In this document: positions 52,822-62,007 of the stretch, piece after piece
Position numbering within the stretch: position 1 is the stretch's first letter
Layout: each line of letters opens with the position of its first letter
Translations under genes and position numbers: made by a program
The notes under the pieces: model-generated
Told to the model about the DNA's origin: nothing
Seen by the model: the letters and a program-made list of their open reading frames with translations, nothing else
Database searches by the model: none
From: Gemmatimonadaceae bacterium
GTDB lineage: Bacteria; Gemmatimonadota; Gemmatimonadetes; Gemmatimonadales; Gemmatimonadaceae
Assembly (NCBI GenBank): GCA_036273715.1
Contig: DASUHB010000053.1
Location: forward strand, 1 to 64,000
DNA: 64,000 bases
Direction of reading: 5' to 3'

Positions 52822-54190
52822 GCGTTGAGAGCCGGCGATAGAGCGCGCTCCGGCTCAGTCCCAGCGCTTTGGCCGCCTGGCTCACGTTTCCGTCGTAGCG
52901 GGTGAGCGCCTTCTGGATGAGCACGCGCTCCGCTTCCTCGAGCGTCAACTCCTCGTACCGCGACGCCGCACCCTGCGCGCCCGGACGCAGCGCGAGGTCG
53001 GCGGCGCGAACGGTGTCACCCTGGGCCAGGAGCACGGCGCGCTCGATCGCATGGTCGAGCTCGCGGATGTTGCCGGGCCACGAATGATCCAGCAGCGCCT
53101 GCATCGCCGCCGCGTCGAAGCCGCCGAGCGTTTTCTGATAGCGCGAGGCGTGTCGCTTGAGGAAGTGGATGGCGAGGGCAGGGATGTCCTCGCGCCGCTC
53201 GCGGACCGGCGGCAGGTGGATTTCGATCGTGTTCAGGCGGAACAACAAGTCCTCGCGAAAGCGGCCGGCGCCGGTTTCGGCGTGGAGGTCGACGTTGGTC
53301 GCCGACACGATGCGCGCGTTGACGGCGTGCGGGCGCGACGAGCCGACGCGCTCCACCTCGCCGGTTTGCAGCACGCGGAGCAGCTTCGCCTGCAAGGCCA
53401 GCGAAATGTTGGCGATCTCATCGAGAAACAGCGTGCCCCGATCGGCGAGCTCGAAGCGGCCCACGCGGTCGGTTTTCGCGTCGGTGAAGGCGCCTTTCAC
53501 GTGGCCGAAGAGCTCGCTCTCGAACACGCCCTCGGACAGGCCGCCCATGTTGACGGCCACGAACGTGTGTCCCGATCGCGGCGACACCGCGTGCAGCCAC
53601 CGCGCGACCATCTCTTTGCCGGTGCCGTGCTCGCCGGTGACGAGCACGTTGGCATCGGACGGCCCGATGCGCTCCATGAGCTGCAGCACCGGACGCATGC
53701 GCGGCGACGCCGCGATGAGGTTGGGCACGCCGTCCTTGCGGAGCAGCGCGTTCTCGCCCTCGAGGCGCATGGTGCGGCGAATGGCTTTGCCTAACTCGAG
53801 CTGCGAGCGCAGCGTCGCCATGAGACGCGCGTTGTCCCACGGTTTTTCGATGTAGTCCCACGCGCCCTGGCGCATCGCCTCGACGGCGCCGTCGACGCTG
53901 CCCCAGGCCGTCATGACGATGATGGGCAGCGTGCGGTCGAGCTCGCGGAGGCGCGGCAGGAGGTCGAGGCCCTCGCGGCCCGACGTGGTGTCGCGGGTGT
54001 AATTGAGGTCCATGATCACGGCGTCGAAATCGCGTTCTTCGACGGCCGCGGCGACGCTGCCGACCGAGCGCGCGGTCTCGATTTGGAATCCCTCGCCCTT
54101 GAGCATCAGCCGCAACGCCTCGAGCACGTCCGGCTGGTCGTCGGCGATGAGAATGCGGAGCGGAATCTCGGGTGCGGTGAGTGAACTCAC
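52811..54190 (-). CDS. NtrC-family sigma-54-dependent response regulator
   Basis: A 459-residue activator. The receiver domain has Asp61 as acceptor (VIMDLNYTRD) and Lys117 in YIEKPW. The AAA+ domain has Walker A GEHGTGKE (186-193), GAFTDA at 233-238 where the usual loop reads GAFTGA, and TLFLDEIANISLALQAKLLRVLQ. The C-terminal Fis-type helix-turn-helix is in NVSQAAKALGLSRSALYRRL. It presumably activates the operon's own -24/-12 promoter upstream of the adaptor gene. It lies downstream of two ABC ATPases and a permease and overlaps its kinase. Confidence 0.92.
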   Translation of the reverse strand: MSSLTAPEIPLRILIADDQPDVLEALRLMLKGEGFQIETARSVGSVAAAVEERDFDAVIMDLNYTRDTTSGREGLDLLPRLRELDRTLPIIVMTAWGSVDGAVEAMRQGAWDYIEKPWDNARLMATLRSQLELGKAIRRTMRLEGENALLRKDGVPNLIAASPRMRPVLQLMERIGPSDANVLVTGEHGTGKEMVARWLHAVSPRSGHTFVAVNMGGLSEGVFESELFGHVKGAFTDAKTDRVGRFELADRGTLFLDEIANISLALQAKLLRVLQTGEVERVGSSRPHAVNARIVSATNVDLHAETGAGRFREDLLFRLNTIEIHLPPVRERREDIPALAIHFLKRHASRYQKTLGGFDAAAMQALLDHSWPGNIRELDHAIERAVLLAQGDTVRAADLALRPGAQGAASRYEELTLEEAERVLIQKALTRYDGNVSQAAKALGLSRSALYRRLSTHGL

Positions 54191-54215
54191 GGGTGCCTAA
54201 CGCAAGGGCGTGCGG

Positions 54216-54968
54216 TCAAACGATCCAGCCGTCCTTGAGATTGATGATGCGGTTGCCGTAGGCCGCGTTTGTCTCCGAGTGCGTCACCTGGATGATCGTG
54301 GTGCCCTGTTGGTTGAGCCGCGTGAACAGCTCCATGATCTCGGCGCCCTGGCTCGAGTGCAGGTTGCCGGTGGGCTCGTCCGCCAGAATAAGGCGAGGAC
54401 TCGCGATCACGGCTCGCGCCACGGCGACGAGCTGCTGTTGCCCGCCCGAGAGCTGGCGCGGATACAAGTCCTTCTTGCCGACGATCTGGAAGCGGTCGAG
54501 CGTGTCGGCGACCATCGCTTCGCGCTCGCTCTTCTTGATGTTCCGGTACGACAACGGAATGTCGAGGTTCTCGGCGACGGTGAGGTCGTCGATGAGGTGG
54601 TACTGTTGGAACACGAAGCCGATGTACTGCTTGTTGAGCGCGACGCGCTCCTTGATCGTGTAGGTGTGCACCGGGTGGCCCAAGAACCAGAATTCGCCGG
54701 TCCACGCGCTGTCGAGCATACCGACGACGCTCAGGATCGTGGACTTGCCCGCGCCCGACGGCCCCATGATGGACACGAACTCGCCGGGTTTGACGTCGAT
54801 GCTCACGCGCCTGAGCACGAACACCTGTCCGTTCCCGACGGGATAGGACTTGTCGATGTTGCGTGTGGAGATGAGCATCAGATCCGCGGCGGGCGCGTCC
54901 GGCTGCATCTCGGATGCAGCCGGGATTTCGTGTCGAGCGCCGCCGAACAGTGATTTGAGAGAGGCCAT
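54216..54968 (-). CDS. ABC transporter ATP-binding protein (MacB/LolD type)
   Basis: A 250-residue ATPase with Walker A GPSGAGKST, Q-loop VFQQYHLIDDLTV, signature LSGGQQQL in place of QQQR, Walker [12 protein letters not shown] and switch His in VTHSETNAAYG. The LolD/MacB-type SYPVGNGQVFVLRRV start is present. It energises the adjacent FtsX-type permease together with a second ATPase. The ATG at 54968 gives a normal N-terminus; a TTG at 54989 could add 7 residues. It is 44 bases after the permease stop and 25 bases before the regulator gene. Two different ATPases flank one permease here. Confidence 0.88.
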   Translation of the reverse strand: MASLKSLFGGARHEIPAASEMQPDAPAADLMLISTRNIDKSYPVGNGQVFVLRRVSIDVKPGEFVSIMGPSGAGKSTILSVVGMLDSAWTGEFWFLGHPVHTYTIKERVALNKQYIGFVFQQYHLIDDLTVAENLDIPLSYRNIKKSEREAMVADTLDRFQIVGKKDLYPRQLSGGQQQLVAVARAVIASPRLILADEPTGNLHSSQGAEIMELFTRLNQQGTTIIQVTHSETNAAYGNRIINLKDGWIV

Positions 54969-55013
54969 GGGGGTCTCGAGAGTCCGCAAAGGTGATGCTT
55001 TAATGGTAACCTG

Positions 55014-57488
55014 TCATTCGGCTCGCAACGCCACCATGGGGTCGACGTGAGAGGCGCGATACGCCGGGAGCCAGGCCGCAACGATCGCCGTGCCAACGAG
55101 GACGAGGACGACGGCCACGATGCTGGATGGATCGGCGGCGCCCACCTGATAGAGCAGATGCGTGATGAGACGGGCGGACGCGAGCGCGCCGACGAGCCCG
55201 ATGGCGAGCCCGCCTAACGTGAGGACGAGTGCGCGGCGGAGCACCATGGCGAGCACGCTGCGCCGCTGGGCGCCCAGGGCCATGCGGAGGCCGAGCTCGC
55301 GCGTGCGCTGGCCCACCAGATAGGACATGAGGCCGTAGAGCCCGATCGCGGCAAGGACGAGAGCGAGCAATCCGAACACGCTGAACATGGACGCGCCGAG
55401 GAGCCGGGGTTGCAGCTGCGGGCGCTGGATCTCGGTGAACGACTTGACCTCGATGTACGGCAGGCCCGGCGCGAGCGCCGACAGTGCGCGTCGCACGTTG
55501 GTGACGGCTGCCGCCGGATCGCCTGTCGTGCGGACGAGAATGTTCATCGATCCGTTGCGCGCCGTGACGGGCGTCCAGAACGACTGGCGCTGCGTCTCGA
55601 CGATGCTGGAGTACTTGGCGTTGGCGGCGACGCCGACGACGCTGTAGCACACCCACTTGCCGGCCTCATCCTGCATGTCGACGCAGTGGCCTAACGCGGT
55701 CTTGCCGGGCCACATCCGCTTGGCGAACGCCTGATTCACGATCACGACGTGGGCGTTCGACTCCATGTCGGCGACGGTGAAATCGCGACCGGCGATGAGC
55801 GGCGTTCCGATCGTCGCGAAGTAGTGCGGGCCTCCGTTCCAACTCAGGGCGGCGTCGGGTCCGGTCATCGCATTCATGAGATCGGTCGCGTCGGACATCG
55901 AATGCGTCGGTGTGGCGGCATCAGGCACCCGAAAATCATTGACCATGAGCACGCCGGTCACGGGCACCGTGGTGGTCATCGATGCGCTTCGGATGCCGGG
56001 TAACGTCTCGAGTCGTTGGCGCGCGAGCTCATCGAACCGCGCGCTGGCGCTGTCCTTGTACCCGACCACGGAGAGGTCGACCGACACGGCGAGCAGATGC
56101 TGCGCGTCCATGCCGAGGTCGACGGATTCGATGTTTCGGAGGCTGTGCACGAACATGCCGGCGCCGGTGAGGAGGACCACGGCCAGCGCGATCTGCACGA
56201 TCATGAGGCTGGTACGGAGGCGGGAGCGCCGGTCGATGCCTTCGCGCGCGCCTTCCTTGAGCGCGCCGGCCACGTCGGCGCGGGTGGCCGCCCACGCAGG
56301 CACGAGGCCGAACACCAGGCCGCAGCCGATGGCCGCGGCGGAGGTGAACACCAGCACGCGTCCCTGGGCGAAGAAGCTGAGCGGTGGGAGTCCGACGGCG
56401 GGCACGAGGTCCGAGCCCCAGAAGGCGAGCACCAGCCCGGCGCCTGCGCCTAACAGGGCGAGGGCGATGCTCTCGACGAGCAGTTGGCGGGTCAAGCGCG
56501 CGCCGGTGGCGCCGAGGGACAGCCGCACCGCGATTTCCTTGCGCCTAACGGTAGCGCGGGCCAGGAGGAGGTTCGCGGTGTTGGCGCAGGCGATGGCGAG
56601 CACGAGCCCGGCCGCGAGCGCCAGCCAGCGCGCAATGCGTGCGCTGTCGGAGGTGCTCGGGCCGCGGGCCGCGAGAATCGGTCCGAGGGTCAGGCGAAGA
56701 TACGACGGCGCGGATTGCTTGCCGGCGCCGGAGAGGCCGGCGTGTCGGTAGATCGATTCCATCTCCGAACGGGCCGCTTCGCGGGTCACGCCTGGCTTGA
56801 GCCGCGCGACGATCGACAGCCAGAACGCATTGTTCGACGTCAGGTACATGCTCGGATAGCCGACCAGCGACGAGTGCGAGACCGTGATCCATACGTCCGC
56901 GTTGTCGGCATCCACGCCATGGAAGTCGGTGGGCGCGACGCCGATGATCGTGTACTGGTGCCCGTCGAGCACGATCTGTTTGCCGATCACCTGTGGATCG
57001 CCGCCGTACGCCCGCTGCCAGTACGCATGGCTGATGACGGCGGTCGGGGGGCTGCCGGGACCGGCGTCATCTTCGGCCGCGAAGAGGCGGCCGAGCGCAG
57101 GCTGGACGCGGAGGACCGAGAAGAAGTTCCCGGACACGAGGTAGCCGTCCACGTGCCGCGCCGCGCTGCCGAGGCCGGCGCTCAGGCCTAACGAGGAAAA
57201 CGCGGCGACGCCGGACAGCGATTTCGCGCCGTCGCGCCATGCCTGATAGGTGAGATACGAGACGGCCGGGGAGTTGATGAGCATCGTGTACTTGGCGCGC
57301 TCGTCGATGTACGGCCGGACGATGCCGGAGGGTTCGCCGACGCCGGCCGGCGGCCGAAAAAACAGCGAGTCGACGATGCCGAAGACGGTGCTGGTGGCGC
57401 CGATGCCTAACGCCAGGCAGAGGATGGCGGCGGCGGTGAAGCCCGGCGTCCGGCGGAGGGAGCGAAGCGCGAACACGAGATCGGACAT
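55014..57488 (-). CDS. ABC permease, duplicated MacB/FtsX type (ADOP-like)
   Basis: An 824-residue permease. Helix 1 (FTAAAILCLALGIGATSTVFGIVDSLFFRPP) precedes a MacB-type periplasmic domain with VIGKQIVLDGHQYTIIGVAP. A first FtsX core follows (LALAAGLVLAIACANTANLLLARATVRRKEIAVRLSLGATGARLTRQLLVES), then a second periplasmic domain and a second core (GLYGLMSYLVGQRTRELGLRMALGAQRRSVLAMVL). It lacks the PadR-linked N-terminal region of the copy at 19010-21673 and is accompanied by ATPases and an adaptor, so it is probably an efflux or lipoprotein-extraction permease. It is separated from the next upstream gene by a 236-base structured spacer. Confidence 0.89.
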   Translation of the reverse strand: MSDLVFALRSLRRTPGFTAAAILCLALGIGATSTVFGIVDSLFFRPPAGVGEPSGIVRPYIDERAKYTMLINSPAVSYLTYQAWRDGAKSLSGVAAFSSLGLSAGLGSAARHVDGYLVSGNFFSVLRVQPALGRLFAAEDDAGPGSPPTAVISHAYWQRAYGGDPQVIGKQIVLDGHQYTIIGVAPTDFHGVDADNADVWITVSHSSLVGYPSMYLTSNNAFWLSIVARLKPGVTREAARSEMESIYRHAGLSGAGKQSAPSYLRLTLGPILAARGPSTSDSARIARWLALAAGLVLAIACANTANLLLARATVRRKEIAVRLSLGATGARLTRQLLVESIALALLGAGAGLVLAFWGSDLVPAVGLPPLSFFAQGRVLVFTSAAAIGCGLVFGLVPAWAATRADVAGALKEGAREGIDRRSRLRTSLMIVQIALAVVLLTGAGMFVHSLRNIESVDLGMDAQHLLAVSVDLSVVGYKDSASARFDELARQRLETLPGIRSASMTTTVPVTGVLMVNDFRVPDAATPTHSMSDATDLMNAMTGPDAALSWNGGPHYFATIGTPLIAGRDFTVADMESNAHVVIVNQAFAKRMWPGKTALGHCVDMQDEAGKWVCYSVVGVAANAKYSSIVETQRQSFWTPVTARNGSMNILVRTTGDPAAAVTNVRRALSALAPGLPYIEVKSFTEIQRPQLQPRLLGASMFSVFGLLALVLAAIGLYGLMSYLVGQRTRELGLRMALGAQRRSVLAMVLRRALVLTLGGLAIGLVGALASARLITHLLYQVGAADPSSIVAVVLVLVGTAIVAAWLPAYRASHVDPMVALRAE

Positions 57489-57502
57489 GGCGGCTCCGGG
57501 GC

Positions 57503-57714
57503 AGCGGCGGCTCGCGCCGCCTGGGGGAAGCGGGGACAGGTCCCCTGAGGAAAGCCGGCGGCCTAACGGCCACCGGAGGGCGGAGGCGTGCGGGTTCCCC
57601 CGTCGGGCCGCGATCCCCGGACCGCTCCCGACATCCCGCCGGCCGTTGTTAGGCGGCCGTCTCTCCCGGGGGCGGTGACGCCCCCGCGTCCCTCAGGCGG
57701 CGCGAGCCGCCGCT
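57503..57714. repeat. Structured spacer element with 21-bp perfect inverted ends
   Basis: The arm at 57503-57523 (agcggcggctcgcgccgcctg) is exactly reverse-complemented at 57694-57714. Pairing continues imperfectly inward for about 12 bases. Each arm itself is palindromic around ctcgcg/cgcgag. Inside are further stems (ggggac-ag-gtcccc; gggggcg-gtga-cgccccc) and two copies of the GTTAGGC motif in opposite orientation at 57562 and 57648. It lies inside the operon between the ATPase and permease genes and is therefore transcribed; it may fold as an RNA or be a mobile repeat. Confidence 0.7.
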
Positions 57715-57724
57715 TTCCGTTGTC

Positions 57725-58525
<801 letters not shown>

Positions 58526-58589
58526 GGGGAGGCCGGGGTCGAGGTTGGATGCGTACGCTGAGTGCTCGGCTGAAACTGGTCGTACTCGA

Positions 58590-59834
58590 TCAATGCAAAC
58601 TGACGCGGTCGTGCGAATCCCACTGCGACATGTCGGAGATGATCACCTTGTCGCCAACATTGAGACCTTGCACCACTTCGATGGTCGTAACCGATGCCCG
58701 GCCCAACTTCACGTTCACGCGCGTCGCTTCCTTGCCATCGGGCGTCAACTTGAAGAGACCGACCGTGCTCTCCGGCTGTCCGTAAGCGGGCCGCCCGACG
58801 TAGAGCACGTTCTTGAGCCGCTCCACTTCGATTGTCCCGTCGACGCTCAGGTCCGGACGAGCACCTGGCGGCAGTGGCCCGTCGAGCGCCACGTCTACAC
58901 CAACGGTTCCGGACTGCGCCGAAGGATCAATACGCGTTACGTGTCCTTGAACGATTCCGTTTCGCAGGTCGACGGCGCACGGCTGACCGTCCTGCACGTC
59001 GGCCGCCTGGTTTTCCGGAATGCGAAGCTCGGCTTTGAGCTTGCCGGGCTGCGCAACCTTCGCGAGCAGCGTTCCCGGCTGCAGCCACTGACCCGGTTGC
59101 AGATCCATGTCCTGCAGCACGCCATCAGAGCCCGCCCGAACCTCCATCGATTCCACTCGCTTTTTCTGGAATGCCGAAATCGCCTTGAGCCGGTCGATCT
59201 GCTGCTGCTGCAGCTTCAACTGGTCATCGATTGTCTTGGACATCACATCGAGCCGTTGGGTTTCCACCTGGTAGGCAGTTTCCGAAGCGGCCGCTTTGTC
59301 CTTGGCGTTCGCGGCATCCTGCGTGGAGATGAGGCCCTTGGCGAGCAAGGCACCCGACACTTCGGCGGCGCGCTTGTCGGTTTGATATTGATTGCGCGCG
59401 TTCGCCACCACGCCTTCTTCGTTGAGACGCTGTGTTTCCAGCGTCGTCTTGAGGCTGGCCATGGCGGCCTCGGCAGCGCTTAGCTGCTGGTCGGCATTGA
59501 GTTGCTCGAGCGTCACGTCCGGATTGGACATGGTAAGGATCAGGGTGTTGGCCGTGACCTTGGCGGGCGGACGCACGTAGATCTGATCGATGCGGCCTCC
59601 GGTAAGAGCAGAGATCCACACGATCTGATCGGGTACCAACGTGCCGGGTCCACGAACTTGGCGCACCATCTCACCGCGGCGTACCGTGTCGATCATCAGA
59701 GTCGCCCGGTCTACGGGGGGTGCGGCCGGACTGAGGCGACTGAGCGCTGCAGTAATGATCACGACGGCAAGGACGCCAGCGCCGATGAGAATGTTGCGCT
59801 TCTTCTTGCTAGGTGGTTCGCGCGGAATGTCCAC
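58590..59834 (-). CDS. HlyD/RND-type periplasmic adaptor of an ABC efflux system
   Basis: A 414-residue membrane-fusion protein. A signal anchor lies at about 13-33 (NILIGAGVLAVVIITAAL). A barrel-sandwich hybrid domain with a long coiled hairpin (about 105-240, with QLNADQQLSAAEAAMASLKTTLETQRL and KLQQQQIDRLKAISAFQKKRVESMEV) is followed by GVLQDMDLQPGQWLQPGTLLAKVAQPGKLKAELRIPENQAADV. It should link the inner-membrane ABC permease to an outer-membrane channel; no TolC-like gene is in the window. It is the first gene of the minus-strand operon. Confidence 0.88.
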   Translation of the reverse strand: MDIPREPPSKKKRNILIGAGVLAVVIITAALSRLSPAAPPVDRATLMIDTVRRGEMVRQVRGPGTLVPDQIVWISALTGGRIDQIYVRPPAKVTANTLILTMSNPDVTLEQLNADQQLSAAEAAMASLKTTLETQRLNEEGVVANARNQYQTDKRAAEVSGALLAKGLISTQDAANAKDKAAASETAYQVETQRLDVMSKTIDDQLKLQQQQIDRLKAISAFQKKRVESMEVRAGSDGVLQDMDLQPGQWLQPGTLLAKVAQPGKLKAELRIPENQAADVQDGQPCAVDLRNGIVQGHVTRIDPSAQSGTVGVDVALDGPLPPGARPDLSVDGTIEVERLKNVLYVGRPAYGQPESTVGLFKLTPDGKEATRVNVKLGRASVTTIEVVQGLNVGDKVIISDMSQWDSHDRVSLH

Positions 59835-59897
59835 AGATCAATGACTGAGATGGGTCGTAGGCGCCGCTGATGTGCGGCTTCTCGCTCACTCCCCTAC

Positions 59898-59957
59898 GGG
59901 AAGGAGCGTGCCCGAGTGACAGATTGGACAATCGCTTGTAGGGCAATGGTTTGTCCA
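59898..59957 (-). promoter_or_regulatory. Possible -24/-12 promoter and upstream activator site of the efflux operon
   Basis: On the minus strand GGGCACG-N4-TTCCC (59898-59913) resembles the sigma-54 consensus TGGCACG-N4-TTGC with mismatches. Just upstream is an inverted repeat TGGACAA (59925-59931) and TTGTCCA (59951-59957) with a 19-base centre, placed as an enhancer might be. The operon encodes an NtrC-type activator, which makes a sigma-54 promoter plausible. The match is weak. Confidence 0.3.
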
Positions 59958-60005
59958 GCTGCCGCGAGATTCTTTTCGCGGCGGGGTGCCCGCCAATGGG
60001 AATGC

Positions 60006-61184
60006 ATGTCCCAATTCCGGACATGCATTCGAGCGGTCGTTCTGACGCATCTCTGCGGTCGCCTTTCGCTGGCTGTGACCGTGGTCTTTGTCGCGTCCCC
60101 GGCGGCTCCAGTGTTCTCGCAAGCGACGCGTTCTGGAGAATCGCGAGCCGACACGACCGGGGTGCGTGTGTGTACGGGCGGCGACGTATCCCTCGGCACC
60201 AATCTCGACACCACGTGGGTGGATCGCGCCGCTAAATGGATGCGACGTCGGCCGGAGGCGTTGCCCGCGCCGTCGCAGTTATTGGCGCCGCTGCTGCCCA
60301 TGCTCGACAGCGCCGACATGGTAATGGTGAACCTCGAAGGGGCCATCGGCGACAGCGCGATCGATCCGGATACGAGCGCGCGAACGAAGTGCGCCGGCTC
60401 GACTTCGGGATGCTACGCCCTCCGAATGCCTGCATCCGCCGCGTCAGCTCTTCGTCATTTGCGCGACGGCGGGGAGGTCGTCGCCAACGTCGCCAACAAT
60501 CATTCGCGCGACGCCGGAGTGACGGGGCTCGCGCGCACGCTCGAAGCGCTCGACCGCGCCGGCGTTCACGTGACGGGCGCGGACACTCTCGCGACACCGG
60601 TCGTCTCGTCGCGGGGTGACACCGTAGCATTCCTTGGTTTCGGGAGTTCGGGCGAGCCCGACGTGCGCGACCTGCGCGCGGTGCGACGACACGTGTCGCG
60701 CGCGGCCGCGCGCTATCCGCGCCTGGTGGTCACGATGCACGTCGGCGCCGAAGGGGCGAGCGCCCAGCGGACGCGAGACACGATGGAGACGTTCCTCGAC
60801 GAGCGTCGCGGGAACCCGGTGGCGTTCGCGCACGCGGCGGTGGATGCCGGAGCGACCCTCGTCGTTGGGCACGGACCGCACGTGGTGCGCGCGCTCGAGT
60901 GGCGACACGGCGCCCTCATTGCCTATTCGTTAGGCAATCTCGTGACGTACGGACCGTTCGCGTTGCGGAGTCCGCTCGATCGCGGCGCCGTGCTCTGCGC
61001 AACGATGGACGGTCGCGGGGCGGTGAGCGCGGTGCGATTCATCTCGACGCGACAACGCGCTCCGGGACTCGTGCGCGCCGACCCGCGAGCGCGCGCCGCG
61101 GTGCTCGCCGACTCGCTGTCGAAACTGGATTTTCCGAGGACGGGCGCGCACGTGGTCGTCGAAGCGAGCGTGCGTCAGCCCTGA
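60006..61184 (+). CDS. CapA-family protein (poly-gamma-glutamate synthesis/metallophosphatase-like)
   Basis: A 392-residue exported protein with a signal peptide (LSLAVTVVFVASPAAPVFSQ). The core of the PGA_cap family is visible: CTGGDVSLGTN, DMVMVNLEGAIGD, VVANVANNHSRDAGVTGLARTLEALDRAGVHVTGA, VTMHVGAE, LVVGHGPHVVRALEWRHGALIAYSLGNLV. These carry the Asp/Glu/His/Asn residues of a calcineurin-like metal site. In Bacillus CapA takes part in poly-gamma-glutamate export, but many family members have other unknown roles and no capB/C genes are here. I prefer the ATG at 60006; an in-frame start at 59916 is upstream. Confidence 0.82.
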   Translation: MSQFRTCIRAVVLTHLCGRLSLAVTVVFVASPAAPVFSQATRSGESRADTTGVRVCTGGDVSLGTNLDTTWVDRAAKWMRRRPEALPAPSQLLAPLLPMLDSADMVMVNLEGAIGDSAIDPDTSARTKCAGSTSGCYALRMPASAASALRHLRDGGEVVANVANNHSRDAGVTGLARTLEALDRAGVHVTGADTLATPVVSSRGDTVAFLGFGSSGEPDVRDLRAVRRHVSRAAARYPRLVVTMHVGAEGASAQRTRDTMETFLDERRGNPVAFAHAAVDAGATLVVGHGPHVVRALEWRHGALIAYSLGNLVTYGPFALRSPLDRGAVLCATMDGRGAVSAVRFISTRQRAPGLVRADPRARAAVLADSLSKLDFPRTGAHVVVEASVRQP

Positions 61185-61190
61185 GCTGCG

Positions 61191-61766
61191 TCAGTGAAGC
61201 GGCAACTCGCTCGCCGTGAGCGAGTCGGCGTCGGCGAGCGCGAGTCGACGCACACCCTGCCATGGCTTGATGCCGCGCGCCGGCGGCCGAAGCAGCAAGG
61301 TTTCGATCACGCGGCCGGCCTTGGTGCTCGCGTGGATGAAACGTCCGTTGCCCACGTAAATCCCGATGTGCGAGATGCGCGACCCGCGTCCGAACGTCAG
61401 CAGGTCGCCGGGTAGCAGCTGCGCGGTGTCTTTGGCAACGTGTGCGCCTGCGTGTGCCTGCATGCGAGCCGTGCGCGGAACGTCGATGTGAAGCACGCTC
61501 GCGATGTATTTGACCAATCCGCTGCAGTCGAAGCCGCGCCGAGGCGACGCGCCGCCGAAGACGTATCGCTTGCCCAACTGTTCGCGCGCCAGCTCGACGA
61601 TCGAGTCGCCGAGCGCCGAGTAGTGGAACGTGCTGAAGGATTGGGTCTCTTCAACGGGCGGCGTCGTTCGCACCCCGTCCTGCGCCTGGACGGTCGCGGC
61701 GCTCACGAGCAGCGCACCGGCGACCATTGCGACGACAGCACGAAGAAAGCGTAGGCGACGCGGCAT
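61191..61766 (-). CDS. NlpC/P60-family peptidoglycan peptidase, secreted
   Basis: A 191-residue exported cysteine peptidase. Signal peptide: LRAVVAMVAGALLVSAATVQAQ. The NlpC/P60 domain has catalytic Cys81 in GFDCSGLVKY, His133 in SHIGIYVGNG and a polar residue near His145 in FIHAST. Such enzymes cut D-Glu-diaminopimelate bonds in cell-wall peptides. The ATG at 61766 starts the signal peptide; the frame extends upstream to 61961 but that part looks non-coding. It is convergent with the CapA-like gene, 6 bases away, and divergent from the S46 peptidase gene. Confidence 0.87.
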   Translation of the reverse strand: MPRRLRFLRAVVAMVAGALLVSAATVQAQDGVRTTPPVEETQSFSTFHYSALGDSIVELAREQLGKRYVFGGASPRRGFDCSGLVKYIASVLHIDVPRTARMQAHAGAHVAKDTAQLLPGDLLTFGRGSRISHIGIYVGNGRFIHASTKAGRVIETLLLRPPARGIKPWQGVRRLALADADSLTASELPLH

Positions 61767-62007
61767 CTCGACCGATGGGAGGTGTAAGAGATCGTGCGTG
61801 TGCTCGAAGAGACGAATGCAGTTCTGTCCGAGCAACCGCGGCGAAGGCATGGTAAGCTGCACCAGCGCGTGGGTCAATCGGAGTGCGAGGTCCATGCCAA
61901 GCCGGAGCCGCGATGCACCGGCACGCGAGAAAGGCCTTTCGCTCTGTCGCTCGACGATCAAATTTGGCTTGCACGACTTTGGCCCATTTCGACTCGACGA
62001 GGCTTAC

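Noticed and set aside
59898-59957. Sigma-54 promoter as a firm call
   Set aside because: The -12 element lacks the invariant GC and the -24 element has a mismatch, so it is reported only as a low-confidence site.
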